Shown one piece after another: positions 1-5,195 of a stretch of 5,195 bases of DNA; position 1 is the stretch's first letter, and the number at the start of each line of letters is the position of its first letter. A program made the position numbers and the translations under genes. The stretch is from Acidisarcina sp. (GTDB lineage: Bacteria > Acidobacteriota > Blastocatellia > Pyrinomonadales > Pyrinomonadaceae), in contig JAJNPX010000479.1 of assembly GCA_021155145.1 (NCBI GenBank), forward strand, positions 1-5,195. The letters are read 5' to 3'. The notes under the pieces were generated by a model that saw only the letters and a program-made list of their open reading frames with translations, was not told the DNA's origin and searched no databases.

Positions 1-163
1 CTTTCGCTTCGAAATGAAACCGAACCGCGCCGGCCACCGTATCGCGGTCGATCAACGCTGCTGCCGAAATACCGGTCTCGGCCGCACGCTCGGCCAGTCT
101 CTGCGGCTGTGAGCCGGAAGAGAGAAAGCTGAACGCCGAGCGTGTGTGAAGTTCGCAAAACAT
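1..163 (-). CDS. dnaE2: Error-prone DNA polymerase III alpha subunit DnaE2 (ImuC), N-terminal fragment
   Basis: Only the first 54 codons and one extra base are in the window; the gene continues past base 1. The peptide begins MFCELHTRSAFSFLSSGS and goes on through LAERAAETGISAAALIDRD to GAVRFHFEAK. This is the start of the PHP domain of DnaE2-type polymerases, with the ELHxRSAFSFL signature where DnaE has its HxH-type metal motif. DnaE2 is the catalytic translesion polymerase of the ImuA-ImuB-DnaE2 mutasome, which is recruited to lesions by ImuB. It follows imuB on the same strand, as in other such cassettes, but across 135 bases. The start is uncertain. ATG at 163-161 gives the usual N-terminus, but no Shine-Dalgarno sits at normal spacing. 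ATG at 196-194 is in frame and would add 11 residues. The frame stays open back to the imuB stop codon. Identity is based on recognised motifs, without a database search. Confidence 0.88.
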   Translation of the reverse strand, partial: MFCELHTRSAFSFLSSGSQPQRLAERAAETGISAAALIDRDTVAGAVRFHFEAK

Positions 164-169
164 AAATGT

Positions 170-196
170 ATGGAGCTCGGACCCCCCTTGCTCCAT
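170..196 (-). promoter_or_regulatory. Hairpin just before dnaE2, with an SD-like loop
   Basis: ATGGAGC (170-176) and GCTCCAT (190-196) are perfect 7-base inverted repeats around a 13-base loop. In the minus-strand RNA the loop contains AAGGGGGG (189-182), a purine-rich Shine-Dalgarno-like run. The 3' arm ends 6 bases before the dnaE2 ATG at 163. The alternative ATG at 196 lies in the 5' arm. The structure could hide or present the ribosome site. The palindrome is seen directly; the regulatory role is inference. Confidence 0.4.
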
Positions 197-257
197 GAAC
201 GTCGCTTCGACGCGAAAAGGTGCGAGTAATTCGGAGCTTCGATCGGTCAAGACGGTT

Positions 258-292
258 TCGCCGCAAGCGGCGATGCGGACAAGAGTGTCCGC
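258..292. repeat. Double palindrome, REP-like element between imuB and dnaE2
   Basis: Two perfect palindromes stand side by side. GCGGACA (275-281) pairs with TGTCCGC (286-292) around a 4-base loop. TCGCCGC (258-264) pairs with GCGGCGA (267-273) around AA. They begin 6 bases after the imuB stop codon. Neither strand has a T-run after them, so a classic intrinsic terminator is unlikely. The GC-rich double-palindrome form resembles extragenic REP elements. Only a copy count in the genome can confirm this. Confidence 0.5.
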
Positions 293-298
293 GCTCCG

Positions 299-1555
299 TC
301 AGTCGTATTCACCTAAGAGAAACCAATCGTTATTCGCCTTGCACAGCCTGTAAACGCCGTTGTCCTCGACCTCTACGTCCCATTCCTCGGTGCGCCAGCC
401 CTTGTCCCACCATTTCGAATTTGCACGCCAGACGCCGCTGTATTCGAGCACGCGGCCGCTGAAATACTGCGTGCGGACAAAGATCAGACGCTTGTCGCGG
501 ACGAGGACTTCCGCCGGAACTCGCGGGCGAAAATAACTGAACGCGATGATCGCGTTGTCGCGTTGTGTTTCGAGCCGTTCGCTGCCCTTTGGCAGAGCTT
601 CGGCATCGAGGGCGAATGCCTCGGCCAGGCGCTGATCGAGTATTACCGGAACGCCGACATTTTCCTCGCCGACCAGCTTTTTAAGTTTGTTCACGGTGAG
701 CAGAAGGTTTTCCGGCTCGGGTCGCGAGACGGCGTAGAGGCCGCGTTGGGACGCACGCGGTTTTGTGAACCAAGAGACCGCCTTTACCGCGACGATGCCC
801 GAACCGGGCGGGTCGAGCGAAACGCGAAGATTTATCAGCTTTAACCAAAACGCTCTTTCGAGCGACGGGAACGATGCCTTTATCTCGTAAACCCTTTCGT
901 CGTGTTCGCGGAGCTTTAAGATGATGTCGAGCTGCTCGGTGCTGAAGCCGTGCTGCGCGGTTTGGGCGAACAGCTTATCGAGGCCGTGGTTGAGCAAAAA
1001 TATGAGCTGCTCGAAATCTTCGATCGGCGAATCGAGCTCGTAGCTCCATGCGACCTGGTCTTCTTTTACATTCGGCGTCAGCAGCGAGGCACCCTTTTGC
1101 TCGATGATGTCGATGACGCTTTTGAATTCGCTGCCGTAACGGCCGATAAGGTCTTCGTGCGGTATCGCGAGCAGATCATCTACGCTGCGTATGCCGAGAT
1201 CGCCGAAAACATTGAGCGTGTCCTGTTCGATCGGAAGTTGATGAAGGGGAAGCTGCTGAAATGTTTCGGGCGAGCGAACGACCGCAGCCGTATCCTGGCG
1301 TGCAAGCAGCATCGCCGTATCTGCGGTTTCCGCGACGGCGACACTGCCCGAAAGCCCCTGCCTTTGCATCTCTTCGAGTATCTGTTTTGCGATGGCAGCC
1401 GGCTTTCCGATCAGACGCCCAAGCCCGCTCACGTCAAACAGAATGCCGTCCTCAAGTACCTCGATCGCGAATGAAAATTGCTTCGCGAGGGAGACAAATT
1501 TCTCTCTGTCACTCTTCAGGCCGGGGGAATTTATGTATGCGAAGGAACGTTTCAC
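299..1555 (-). CDS. imuB: ImuB, Y-family DNA polymerase-like mutasome hub
   Basis: A 418-residue protein related to Y-family polymerases. ImuB proteins are catalytically dead adaptors that bind the beta clamp and bring in DnaE2 for translesion synthesis. Visible are a palm remnant (residues 27-50, FSFAIEVLEDG then FDVSGLGRLIG), with DG where active polymerases have the DE pair; a helix-hairpin-helix segment (about 104-140, LGIRSVDDLLAIP); the little-finger region; a possible clamp-binding motif QRGLY at 270-274; and the family C-terminus (FRPR at 342-345, WWDKGW, EEWDVEVEDNG, ending WFLLGEYD). The N-terminus is short: the first 60-80 residues of typical ImuB, which start the palm, appear missing. 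The start is GTG at 1555-1553, overlapping the abiEii stop as GTGA, with a perfect AAGGAG 9 bases upstream. The strong SD supports this start and argues against an artefactual truncation. Next downstream is dnaE2. Confidence 0.88.
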   Translation of the reverse strand: MKRSFAYINSPGLKSDREKFVSLAKQFSFAIEVLEDGILFDVSGLGRLIGKPAAIAKQILEEMQRQGLSGSVAVAETADTAMLLARQDTAAVVRSPETFQQLPLHQLPIEQDTLNVFGDLGIRSVDDLLAIPHEDLIGRYGSEFKSVIDIIEQKGASLLTPNVKEDQVAWSYELDSPIEDFEQLIFLLNHGLDKLFAQTAQHGFSTEQLDIILKLREHDERVYEIKASFPSLERAFWLKLINLRVSLDPPGSGIVAVKAVSWFTKPRASQRGLYAVSRPEPENLLLTVNKLKKLVGEENVGVPVILDQRLAEAFALDAEALPKGSERLETQRDNAIIAFSYFRPRVPAEVLVRDKRLIFVRTQYFSGRVLEYSGVWRANSKWWDKGWRTEEWDVEVEDNGVYRLCKANNDWFLLGEYD

Positions 1556-2406
1556 TTGCCGCCGCTCCTTATCAATGGAAGCAGCCGACGCTTGATCACG
1601 CTTGCTGCCCTATGCAAGGTGAGATCGGTCTCTATCCGGCTCTTTCTGAGGAACGCCATCCATTGTTTTATCTTTGTCTCATTTTTCGTAAACGCGTCGG
1701 TCAAAGCCGTCGGCGTCCCGGCCGGGAGATCCGTTCGTCGTCGGATGAATGTTTTCCGGATCGCAGCTTCGAGATGGTTGTTGTTTATCTCCAAAGTCGT
1801 GAGCAGCAGCCAGATATCGTAGAAATCCTTCATCCGGGTATTGATCATGTCCAGCACGACCATCGCCTGAAACTTTTCCGCGATCGTACTTTCAGGGGTA
1901 TATCCCAGTAGTTTTGGTTTGCCCAGATCCATCAATTGCGGCAGCTCGACTCTTTTTGGACGAGGCACCACAACATCACCAAAGCCGACATCTATTTGCA
2001 CACCGAGCCGTATGTTTCCCAACGCCCCTTTTGCGGTCATGCGGATGCCCTGATACTCGTCATTTCTTCTTATAGGTTCCGCCGTTACGCTCGATGTATC
2101 GAATACGACGCCGTCCTCGACTTCCACCGAACAACATTTGCGCACGACATTTTCCAAGCTCTCAATATCGTTCTCGACCTTTCCAAGCAGGTCTATATCC
2201 ATGGTCGGACGCGCGGCAGGGGCGTTCCACACCCGAAGCATCTGAGCTTCTTTCAATACGAACATATCCCGGAATTCCGAGTTGCCGAGTCGGAACAGAA
2301 ACCGCTCTATCGCAAAATATTGAAGCAGTTCATTTAAAGGGCGGCCTTCGGCCCGGGCCATATTAAGGAGCCGCTGATGTATCGACGCTGGAAGATCTTT
2401 TCTCAC
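1552..2406 (-). CDS. abiEii: AbiEii/AbiGii-family nucleotidyltransferase toxin
   Basis: A 284-residue protein of the AbiEii (MenT-like) toxin family. Studied members are NTP-dependent nucleotidyltransferases that stop growth; some add nucleotides to tRNA acceptor ends. The motifs appear in order: FVLKEAQMLRVW (49-60), R-x-T-x-D-I-D with D70 and D72 as the metal-binding DxD, IDVGFGD with D139, TIAEKFQAMV with E177 and K178, and RMKDFYDIWLL with K193, D194 and D197. The length is normal. One oddity: motif I usually reads LKGG or LKGA, but here it reads K52-E53-A54, a glycine to glutamate change in the nucleotide-binding loop that may lower activity. The start is GTG, 3 bases after the abiEi stop and in the same frame, with GAGG about 14 bases upstream; the N-terminal ASIHQRLLNMARAEG matches family starts. 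The last codon overlaps imuB. The family call is secure; whether the toxin is active is open. Confidence 0.88.
   Translation of the reverse strand: MRKDLPASIHQRLLNMARAEGRPLNELLQYFAIERFLFRLGNSEFRDMFVLKEAQMLRVWNAPAARPTMDIDLLGKVENDIESLENVVRKCCSVEVEDGVVFDTSSVTAEPIRRNDEYQGIRMTAKGALGNIRLGVQIDVGFGDVVVPRPKRVELPQLMDLGKPKLLGYTPESTIAEKFQAMVVLDMINTRMKDFYDIWLLLTTLEINNNHLEAAIRKTFIRRRTDLPAGTPTALTDAFTKNETKIKQWMAFLRKSRIETDLTLHRAASVIKRRLLPLIRSGGK
1565..1570 (-). promoter_or_regulatory. Strong ribosome binding site of imuB
   Basis: The minus strand reads AAGGAG, then 9 bases, then the GTG start of imuB. It lies inside the last codons of abiEii. This consensus site decides the GTG start and shows that imuB is set up for translation despite its non-ATG codon and its 4-base overlap with the toxin gene. 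Confidence 0.75.
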
Positions 2407-2409
2407 ACT

Positions 2410-3006
2410 TTATTGGATCGCCTCAAGATACGGGCGGATCACATTCTCAACACGGCAAACGCGGGAATACTCGATCATTTTTTTACGCGAGCCCTCTTTG
2501 TTCAGGCACATTCTCAGTCCCTCAATAGCGACATCCCGGCCAATGCGGTTGCGGAATTTAAAGCAATCCGCGATCGTCTTTTCCATTGAGTAAACCTTTA
2601 CATTTGTCCCGTCCAGATCGTGTTCTTCTATGCCCGCTGAATATGTTTCAGGGGAAAAATGAAACCCTCGAACCGGTGGGAAATCTATCTTTGGCTTTTC
2701 CTTGCCTTTCGGAATAGCGATGTACACCTCATGCGGGACTTCGGTCGTGATGCCGTGGAAGGCGAGAGCGGAGATGAGACACACCACACCTGATGAAACT
2801 CTTTTTGCGACGGCGACGAGGTCGTTATTTTCAAGTGGGGGCAGATCGGCGAGCCGGTAAACACCGCGGCTAAGCTCGATCACTTTGGCGGCGTCACGAA
2901 GCCGATAAAGTGTGCGCGGGTGAACGCCGAGCCGAAGTATCTCGGAGGTGCGGAGAATGCCGCCATGCTTGTGAAATGTCCGAATTGTGCGATCAATGAT
3001 GTTCAT
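2410..3006 (-). CDS. abiEi: AbiEi-family antitoxin and transcriptional autorepressor
   Basis: A 198-residue two-domain protein. Residues 1-55 form a winged helix-turn-helix (HGGILRTSEILRLGVHPRTL, then a wing with LSRGVYRL). Residues 56-198 carry the AbiEi antitoxin core, with LISALAFHGITTEVPHEVYIAIPKG at about 77-101 and VYSMEKTIADCFKFRNRIG at 138-156. In known systems AbiEi represses its own promoter through the winged helix and neutralises AbiEii without a stable protein complex (type IV). The toxin gene follows after 3 bases. Upstream is a 58-base AT-rich gap with an inverted repeat whose near arm abuts the ATG, fitting autorepression. The Shine-Dalgarno is weak (AGG about 14 bases from the ATG). 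An in-frame stop upstream rules out an extended start. The gene lies inside an imuA-imuB cassette, which I do not know to be usual. Confidence 0.88.
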   Translation of the reverse strand: MNIIDRTIRTFHKHGGILRTSEILRLGVHPRTLYRLRDAAKVIELSRGVYRLADLPPLENNDLVAVAKRVSSGVVCLISALAFHGITTEVPHEVYIAIPKGKEKPKIDFPPVRGFHFSPETYSAGIEEHDLDGTNVKVYSMEKTIADCFKFRNRIGRDVAIEGLRMCLNKEGSRKKMIEYSRVCRVENVIRPYLEAIQ

Positions 3007-3058
3007 AGTGGATAAAAACCTATAACAATATTAATAAACATATGGTATATTATCCACT
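3007..3058 (-). promoter_or_regulatory. Putative abiE operator and internal promoter
   Basis: A perfect 9-base inverted repeat, AGTGGATAA (3007-3015) and TTATCCACT (3050-3058), encloses 34 bases. Partial pairing continues inwards, for example ATA at 3022-3024 with TAT at 3041-3043. The block has only 12 G or C in 52 bases, far below the flanking genes. The near arm touches the abiEi start codon. GATAAT/TAATAT in the far arm could serve as a -10 box, but I see no convincing -35. AbiEi antitoxins are known to bind inverted repeats in their own promoter, so this is the natural candidate site. Confidence 0.6.
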
Positions 3059-3064
3059 CATTCT

Positions 3065-3715
3065 TTAAGCATCGGCGTAAATCGCCTCCAGCTTTGTCTT
3101 GAACGGCCGGCCGTAAAACTGTTTCCGCGAATGCATGCTGATGCGAAACTCCCTCAATAATTTGAATCGCCCGTTGCCCGACCAAACAGTGCGTTCGCGG
3201 GAAAAAACGAACGACTGCTGCGACGCGGAGCCCGTCACAGGCTCTTCCGCCGTTACCAGAAGCAGCGTCGGCGTCTCTTTTATCCGCGTGCGGTAACGGT
3301 ACCAATAGGTTTTCGGCACGAATTTCAGCTTGTGCAGCGGGAGGCCGTTCAGGTTGAGCCAAACGGCTCCGAAGCCCTTTGCCTGGACGAGATGGTCGGC
3401 GGACATAAATGCCTTTTCGAGTTGGCCGCCGCATTTCACCCACAGCAGATTTTCAAGTTCGACGCCTGCCAGAACGGCCGTCCGCGGATCGAAACAGTCG
3501 GCCGAATCAACGACCGCGCATATTTCACCAGCCGCTGTCAGTTTTGAAAGCAGGGAAAGCATAAGGCTTGTCTTTCCGACGCTTGTGCCGCCGGCGACCT
3601 CGGCGATGGTCCCACGAGTGAACGCGAGGCCCGCCGATCCCAGCAAGATCTCATCCGAGTGCTTCTGCTCTTCCTGTACTTGTGAGAGCGGTTTTACTAA
3701 ACTCAGATGTGCCAT
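3065..3715 (-). CDS. imuA: ImuA-like RecA-fold ATPase of the mutasome
   Basis: A 216-residue RecA/SulA-related protein. ImuA-type proteins work with ImuB and DnaE2 in damage-induced mutagenesis and probably link the complex to RecA. A Walker A loop is clear: G42-GTSV-G47-K48-T49, preceded by the beta strand GTIAEVA. CAVVDSADCFDP (66-77) matches the RecA strand that carries the catalytic acidic residue, and VLAGVELENLLWVKC (81-95) matches the next RecA-like block. LLLVTAEEPV (151-160) is a later core strand. The C-terminus is short and basic, lacking the RecA C-terminal domain. The start is ATG at 3715-3713, where only GGCGAG directly abuts the codon, so initiation near the 5' end of a short leader is possible. 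A strong promoter lies just upstream. The TAA stop is followed by the abiE operator. The assignment rests on the RecA-like motifs and on imuB and dnaE2 downstream; a generic RecA-like ATPase is the alternative name. Confidence 0.75.
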   Translation of the reverse strand: MAHLSLVKPLSQVQEEQKHSDEILLGSAGLAFTRGTIAEVAGGTSVGKTSLMLSLLSKLTAAGEICAVVDSADCFDPRTAVLAGVELENLLWVKCGGQLEKAFMSADHLVQAKGFGAVWLNLNGLPLHKLKFVPKTYWYRYRTRIKETPTLLLVTAEEPVTGSASQQSFVFSRERTVWSGNGRFKLLREFRISMHSRKQFYGRPFKTKLEAIYADA

Positions 3716-3748
3716 CTCGCCAACGCCGATTCACGTATTAGAAATAAG

Positions 3749-3777
3749 AGTATATCCTATCAGTGAAACACAGTCAA
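3749..3777 (-). promoter_or_regulatory. Sigma70-type promoter of the imuA operon
   Basis: The minus strand carries TTGACT (3777-3772), a 17-base spacer and TATACT (3754-3749), each one mismatch from TTGACA and TATAAT. Transcription would start near 3742, about 27 bases before the imuA ATG. The -35/spacer region holds a direct repeat, ACTG at 3774-3771 and again at 3764-3761, exactly 10 bases apart. This could be a repressor site such as LexA's, but it matches no LexA box that I know. Confidence 0.65.
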
Positions 3778-3791
3778 AACATTTCTCCGCT

Positions 3792-3819
3792 AAATCAAAG
3801 AAAATAAAGGGCTTGCCCT
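3792..3819 (-). terminator. Weak intrinsic terminator after btaB
   Basis: In the minus-strand RNA, AGGGC and GCCCT (3819-3815 and 3812-3808) pair around two bases, in practice a 4-bp stem with a CAAG loop, followed by a T-rich run (TTTATTTTCTTT, 3807-3796). It lies about 70 bases after the btaB stop and before the imuA promoter. The stem is short, so efficiency is doubtful. Confidence 0.4.
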
Positions 3820-3888
3820 AAACCAAATTATTAGATGACAGAACGTAAATCGAAGATGATAAAGGACTAACGCTAAGGCTGGAAACGT

Positions 3889-4578
3889 CTAAAGCTTCTT
3901 CAATCGAGCAAGAAAAGAATAGCGGCGAAACAAAGGCCGTACTTCTAACGAGGCCGATCCGGAACGCCCAAGTTCATCAAGATAGGGCATAAGATCGGCC
4001 CAAAACTGAACATGAAATTTCGAAAGCCACCATTTCAAAAGTCTCTGAAACGGCTTCGGGAGGTCGGCCTGATCGTAAAAATCGACAATGAAAAGTTCGC
4101 CGCCCGGTTTTAGGTTCGCGAGGGCGTTTTCTATCGATACGCGCCAGGGCGGGATCATCGAGATCGAATAGGAGAAGAATATCTTGTCGAACGGTTCGGA
4201 GAGGCCGAATGTGTCGCCGTATTTAAAATCGTCGGCGAGAGCGGTCTTCAGTACAATATTCTCGACACCGGCGGCTTCGACTTTTGCTCGGGCAGTTTCG
4301 AGCATTGCCGACGAAGCATCAAGACCGAAGAGGCGGGCATCGGGGCACCGCTTTCCAAGGACAATCAGATTTCGGGCCGTGCCGCAGCCTGCTTCGAGAA
4401 TTCGATCGCCGGGCCGGACATCCATCTCCCGAAGCAGTTGATCGCGGCCGAGAAGATAGAACTTTCGCGTGACGTCGTAAAAGTACCGCTGCAGGCGATA
4501 CATCCGGTCCATAGCATCGAAAGCCGAGCTTTGATCTTTGATCTTCGATCCTTGAAAATCGGTCTCGCCGTTATTCAT
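3889..4578 (-). CDS. btaB: BtaB-like SAM-dependent N-methyltransferase of betaine-lipid synthesis
   Basis: A 229-residue class I methyltransferase. BtaB adds three methyl groups from S-adenosylmethionine to the amino group of diacylglyceryl-homoserine, giving the phosphorus-free betaine lipid DGTS at the membrane. Visible are the N-terminal family signature DRMYRLQRYFYDVTRKFYLLGRD (24-46), the SAM-binding motif I ILEAGCGTARN (60-70, with Ala68 where a third glycine is common), the acidic motif II residue in FGLDAS (D87), the BtaB-typical YSISMIPPW (137-145), and LKPGGELFIVDF (156-167). No membrane segment is evident. The length is normal for the family. The ATG overlaps the btaA stop as ATGA, indicating translational coupling, and the order btaA-btaB is that of known betaine-lipid operons. 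UbiE-type methyltransferases are relatives, but the IPPW block and the btaA partner favour BtaB. Confidence 0.87.
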   Translation of the reverse strand: MNNGETDFQGSKIKDQSSAFDAMDRMYRLQRYFYDVTRKFYLLGRDQLLREMDVRPGDRILEAGCGTARNLIVLGKRCPDARLFGLDASSAMLETARAKVEAAGVENIVLKTALADDFKYGDTFGLSEPFDKIFFSYSISMIPPWRVSIENALANLKPGGELFIVDFYDQADLPKPFQRLLKWWLSKFHVQFWADLMPYLDELGRSGSASLEVRPLFRRYSFLARLKKL

Positions 4579-5195
4579 GATGTCATGATGTACAAATGAA
4601 ACCCGCCGTAGATGGACGCGCGGTCCTGTTTGAAAAGCCTCTCGGACGTTTCTCTTTCATAATGAAACCGCTTGAGAAGTTCAGGCGGAAGATTTAATTC
4701 GAGCGGAGATGCCGCCCCGGCGGTGCGAAAAATAACCCGCGATCCCGCTTCGCCTTTGTCAGCTATCGCGGACCAGAGTTCGGTCATTTGCTCGGCGTTC
4801 ATCCAGTCCTGTGCGTCGAGGAATACGAAGCGATTGAATGTTCCGGGTTCGCTGTTTCTTATTTCGTCGGTCGCAGAACCTATCTTAGCCGTCAGTCGAT
4901 CGATGGTCGACCGGAGCGTTTCGTAATTTTGAAGCTTTAAATACTCAGGGACCGCGCTCCGATCTTTGGTATCGTATTTTCGGGCAAAAGCCTGCCAAGC
5001 GAAGTAGTTCTCATTGATGGGATAATCGCAGGCGAGACGTCTCGTACGTTCACGATAAACGTCGATCACAGTCTTTCCGGAGCCAACCTCTTTCTTCAGT
5101 TCGTCATACTGCTGCGGCGGGATGCCGAGGCCGAACATTGTAATGGGAAGTTTGCCAAGCGTTTTGATCGCGAACGCATCGAAGAACGGATCGAT
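4575..5195 (-). CDS. btaA: BtaA-like S-adenosylmethionine:diacylglycerol 3-amino-3-carboxypropyltransferase (DUF3419), C-terminal part
   Basis: The reading frame is open to the window edge, so 206 C-terminal residues are seen and the start lies outside; the methionine codon at 5138-5136 is internal, because family sequence continues upstream of it (LGKLPIT before MFGLGIPPQQYDEL). BtaA transfers the 3-amino-3-carboxypropyl group of S-adenosylmethionine to diacylglycerol, forming diacylglyceryl-homoserine, the first step to DGTS. Family blocks seen are FGLGIPPQQYDEL, ENYFAWQAFARKY, FVFLDAQDWM (the LDxxDWM signature), SRVIFRTAG, and the C-terminal QDRASIYGGFHLY. Known BtaA proteins are roughly 400 residues, so about half is present. 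The stop overlaps the btaB start. In other bacteria these genes are induced by phosphate limitation; the promoter is outside the window, so nothing can be said about this here. Confidence 0.88.
   Translation of the reverse strand: MDPFFDAFAIKTLGKLPITMFGLGIPPQQYDELKKEVGSGKTVIDVYRERTRRLACDYPINENYFAWQAFARKYDTKDRSAVPEYLKLQNYETLRSTIDRLTAKIGSATDEIRNSEPGTFNRFVFLDAQDWMNAEQMTELWSAIADKGEAGSRVIFRTAGAASPLELNLPPELLKRFHYERETSERLFKQDRASIYGGFHLYIMTS

Noticed and set aside
258..292. Intrinsic terminator between imuB and dnaE2
   Set aside because: The stems are good, but no T-run follows on either strand, so a repeat or RNA-structure role is more likely.
950..1474. Long plus-strand reading frames over imuB (also 563-844 and 1261-1911)
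   Set aside because: They are antisense to a clearly conserved imuB/abiEii, have no family motifs, and their lengths follow from the GC-rich codon pattern of the minus-strand genes.
1550..3064. Target-site duplication or insertion-sequence ends flanking the abiE pair
   Set aside because: I compared the bases around 1545-1560 and 3055-3070 and saw no convincing direct repeat, and there is no transposase or integrase in the window.
3003..3443. A 146-codon minus-strand frame overlapping imuA and the abiE operator
   Set aside because: It is out of frame with the Walker-containing imuA gene, its sequence is arginine- and alanine-rich low-complexity text, and it runs through the AT-rich operator. 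It is a shadow frame.
3691..3702. GTTT-TACT-AAAC palindrome inside the first codons of imuA, considered as a LexA operator
   Set aside because: It is only four bases per arm, lies downstream of the likely start of transcription and inside the coding region, and matches no LexA consensus known to me.
3330..3821. Plus-strand frame over imuA and its promoter
   Set aside because: It shows no recognisable domain and is antisense to imuA. The serine/proline-rich composition is typical of a complementary-strand artefact.

Overview
All protein-coding genes recognised here lie on the minus strand, so the biological order runs from high to low coordinates. Three modules are visible. (1) btaA (3' part, running off the window) and btaB, a coupled pair for betaine-lipid (DGTS-type) membrane synthesis, at 5195-3889. 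(2) An SOS-type mutagenesis cassette, imuA-like (3715-3065), imuB (1555-299) and the first 54 codons of dnaE2 (163-1). (3) A complete type IV toxin-antitoxin / abortive-infection pair, abiEi (3006-2410) and abiEii (2406-1552), lodged inside module 2 between imuA and imuB. The abiEii stop codon overlaps the imuB start codon by 4 bases (GTGA), so toxin and mutasome genes look translationally coupled.

Regulation can partly be read from the DNA. A near-consensus sigma70-type promoter (TTGACT, 17 bp, TATACT) sits directly upstream of imuA. A weak hairpin followed by a T-rich stretch upstream of it probably ends the btaAB transcript. The 58-base gap between imuA and abiEi is very AT-rich and carries a 9-bp perfect inverted repeat whose near arm touches the abiEi start codon, as expected for an AbiEi autoregulatory operator. 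The 135-base gap between imuB and dnaE2 holds no gene that I can support, but it is packed with short perfect palindromes, two of which look like a REP-type element.

The likely source is a bacterium of moderate GC content. The ImuB form lacks the usual N-terminal segment but keeps the family C-terminus. Together with a short RecA-like ImuA and DGTS-lipid genes, this makes me think of Acidobacteriota, perhaps Blastocatellia. That is a recollection-based inference of low to moderate confidence.

Working model: DNA damage turns on the imuA promoter, and the transcript runs through abiEi-abiEii into imuB-dnaE2. AbiEi may add an internal, autorepressed promoter, so mutasome output could depend in part on the toxin-antitoxin state. 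The AbiEii toxin has a glutamate where the nucleotidyltransferase glycine motif is expected, which raises the question whether it is still active.
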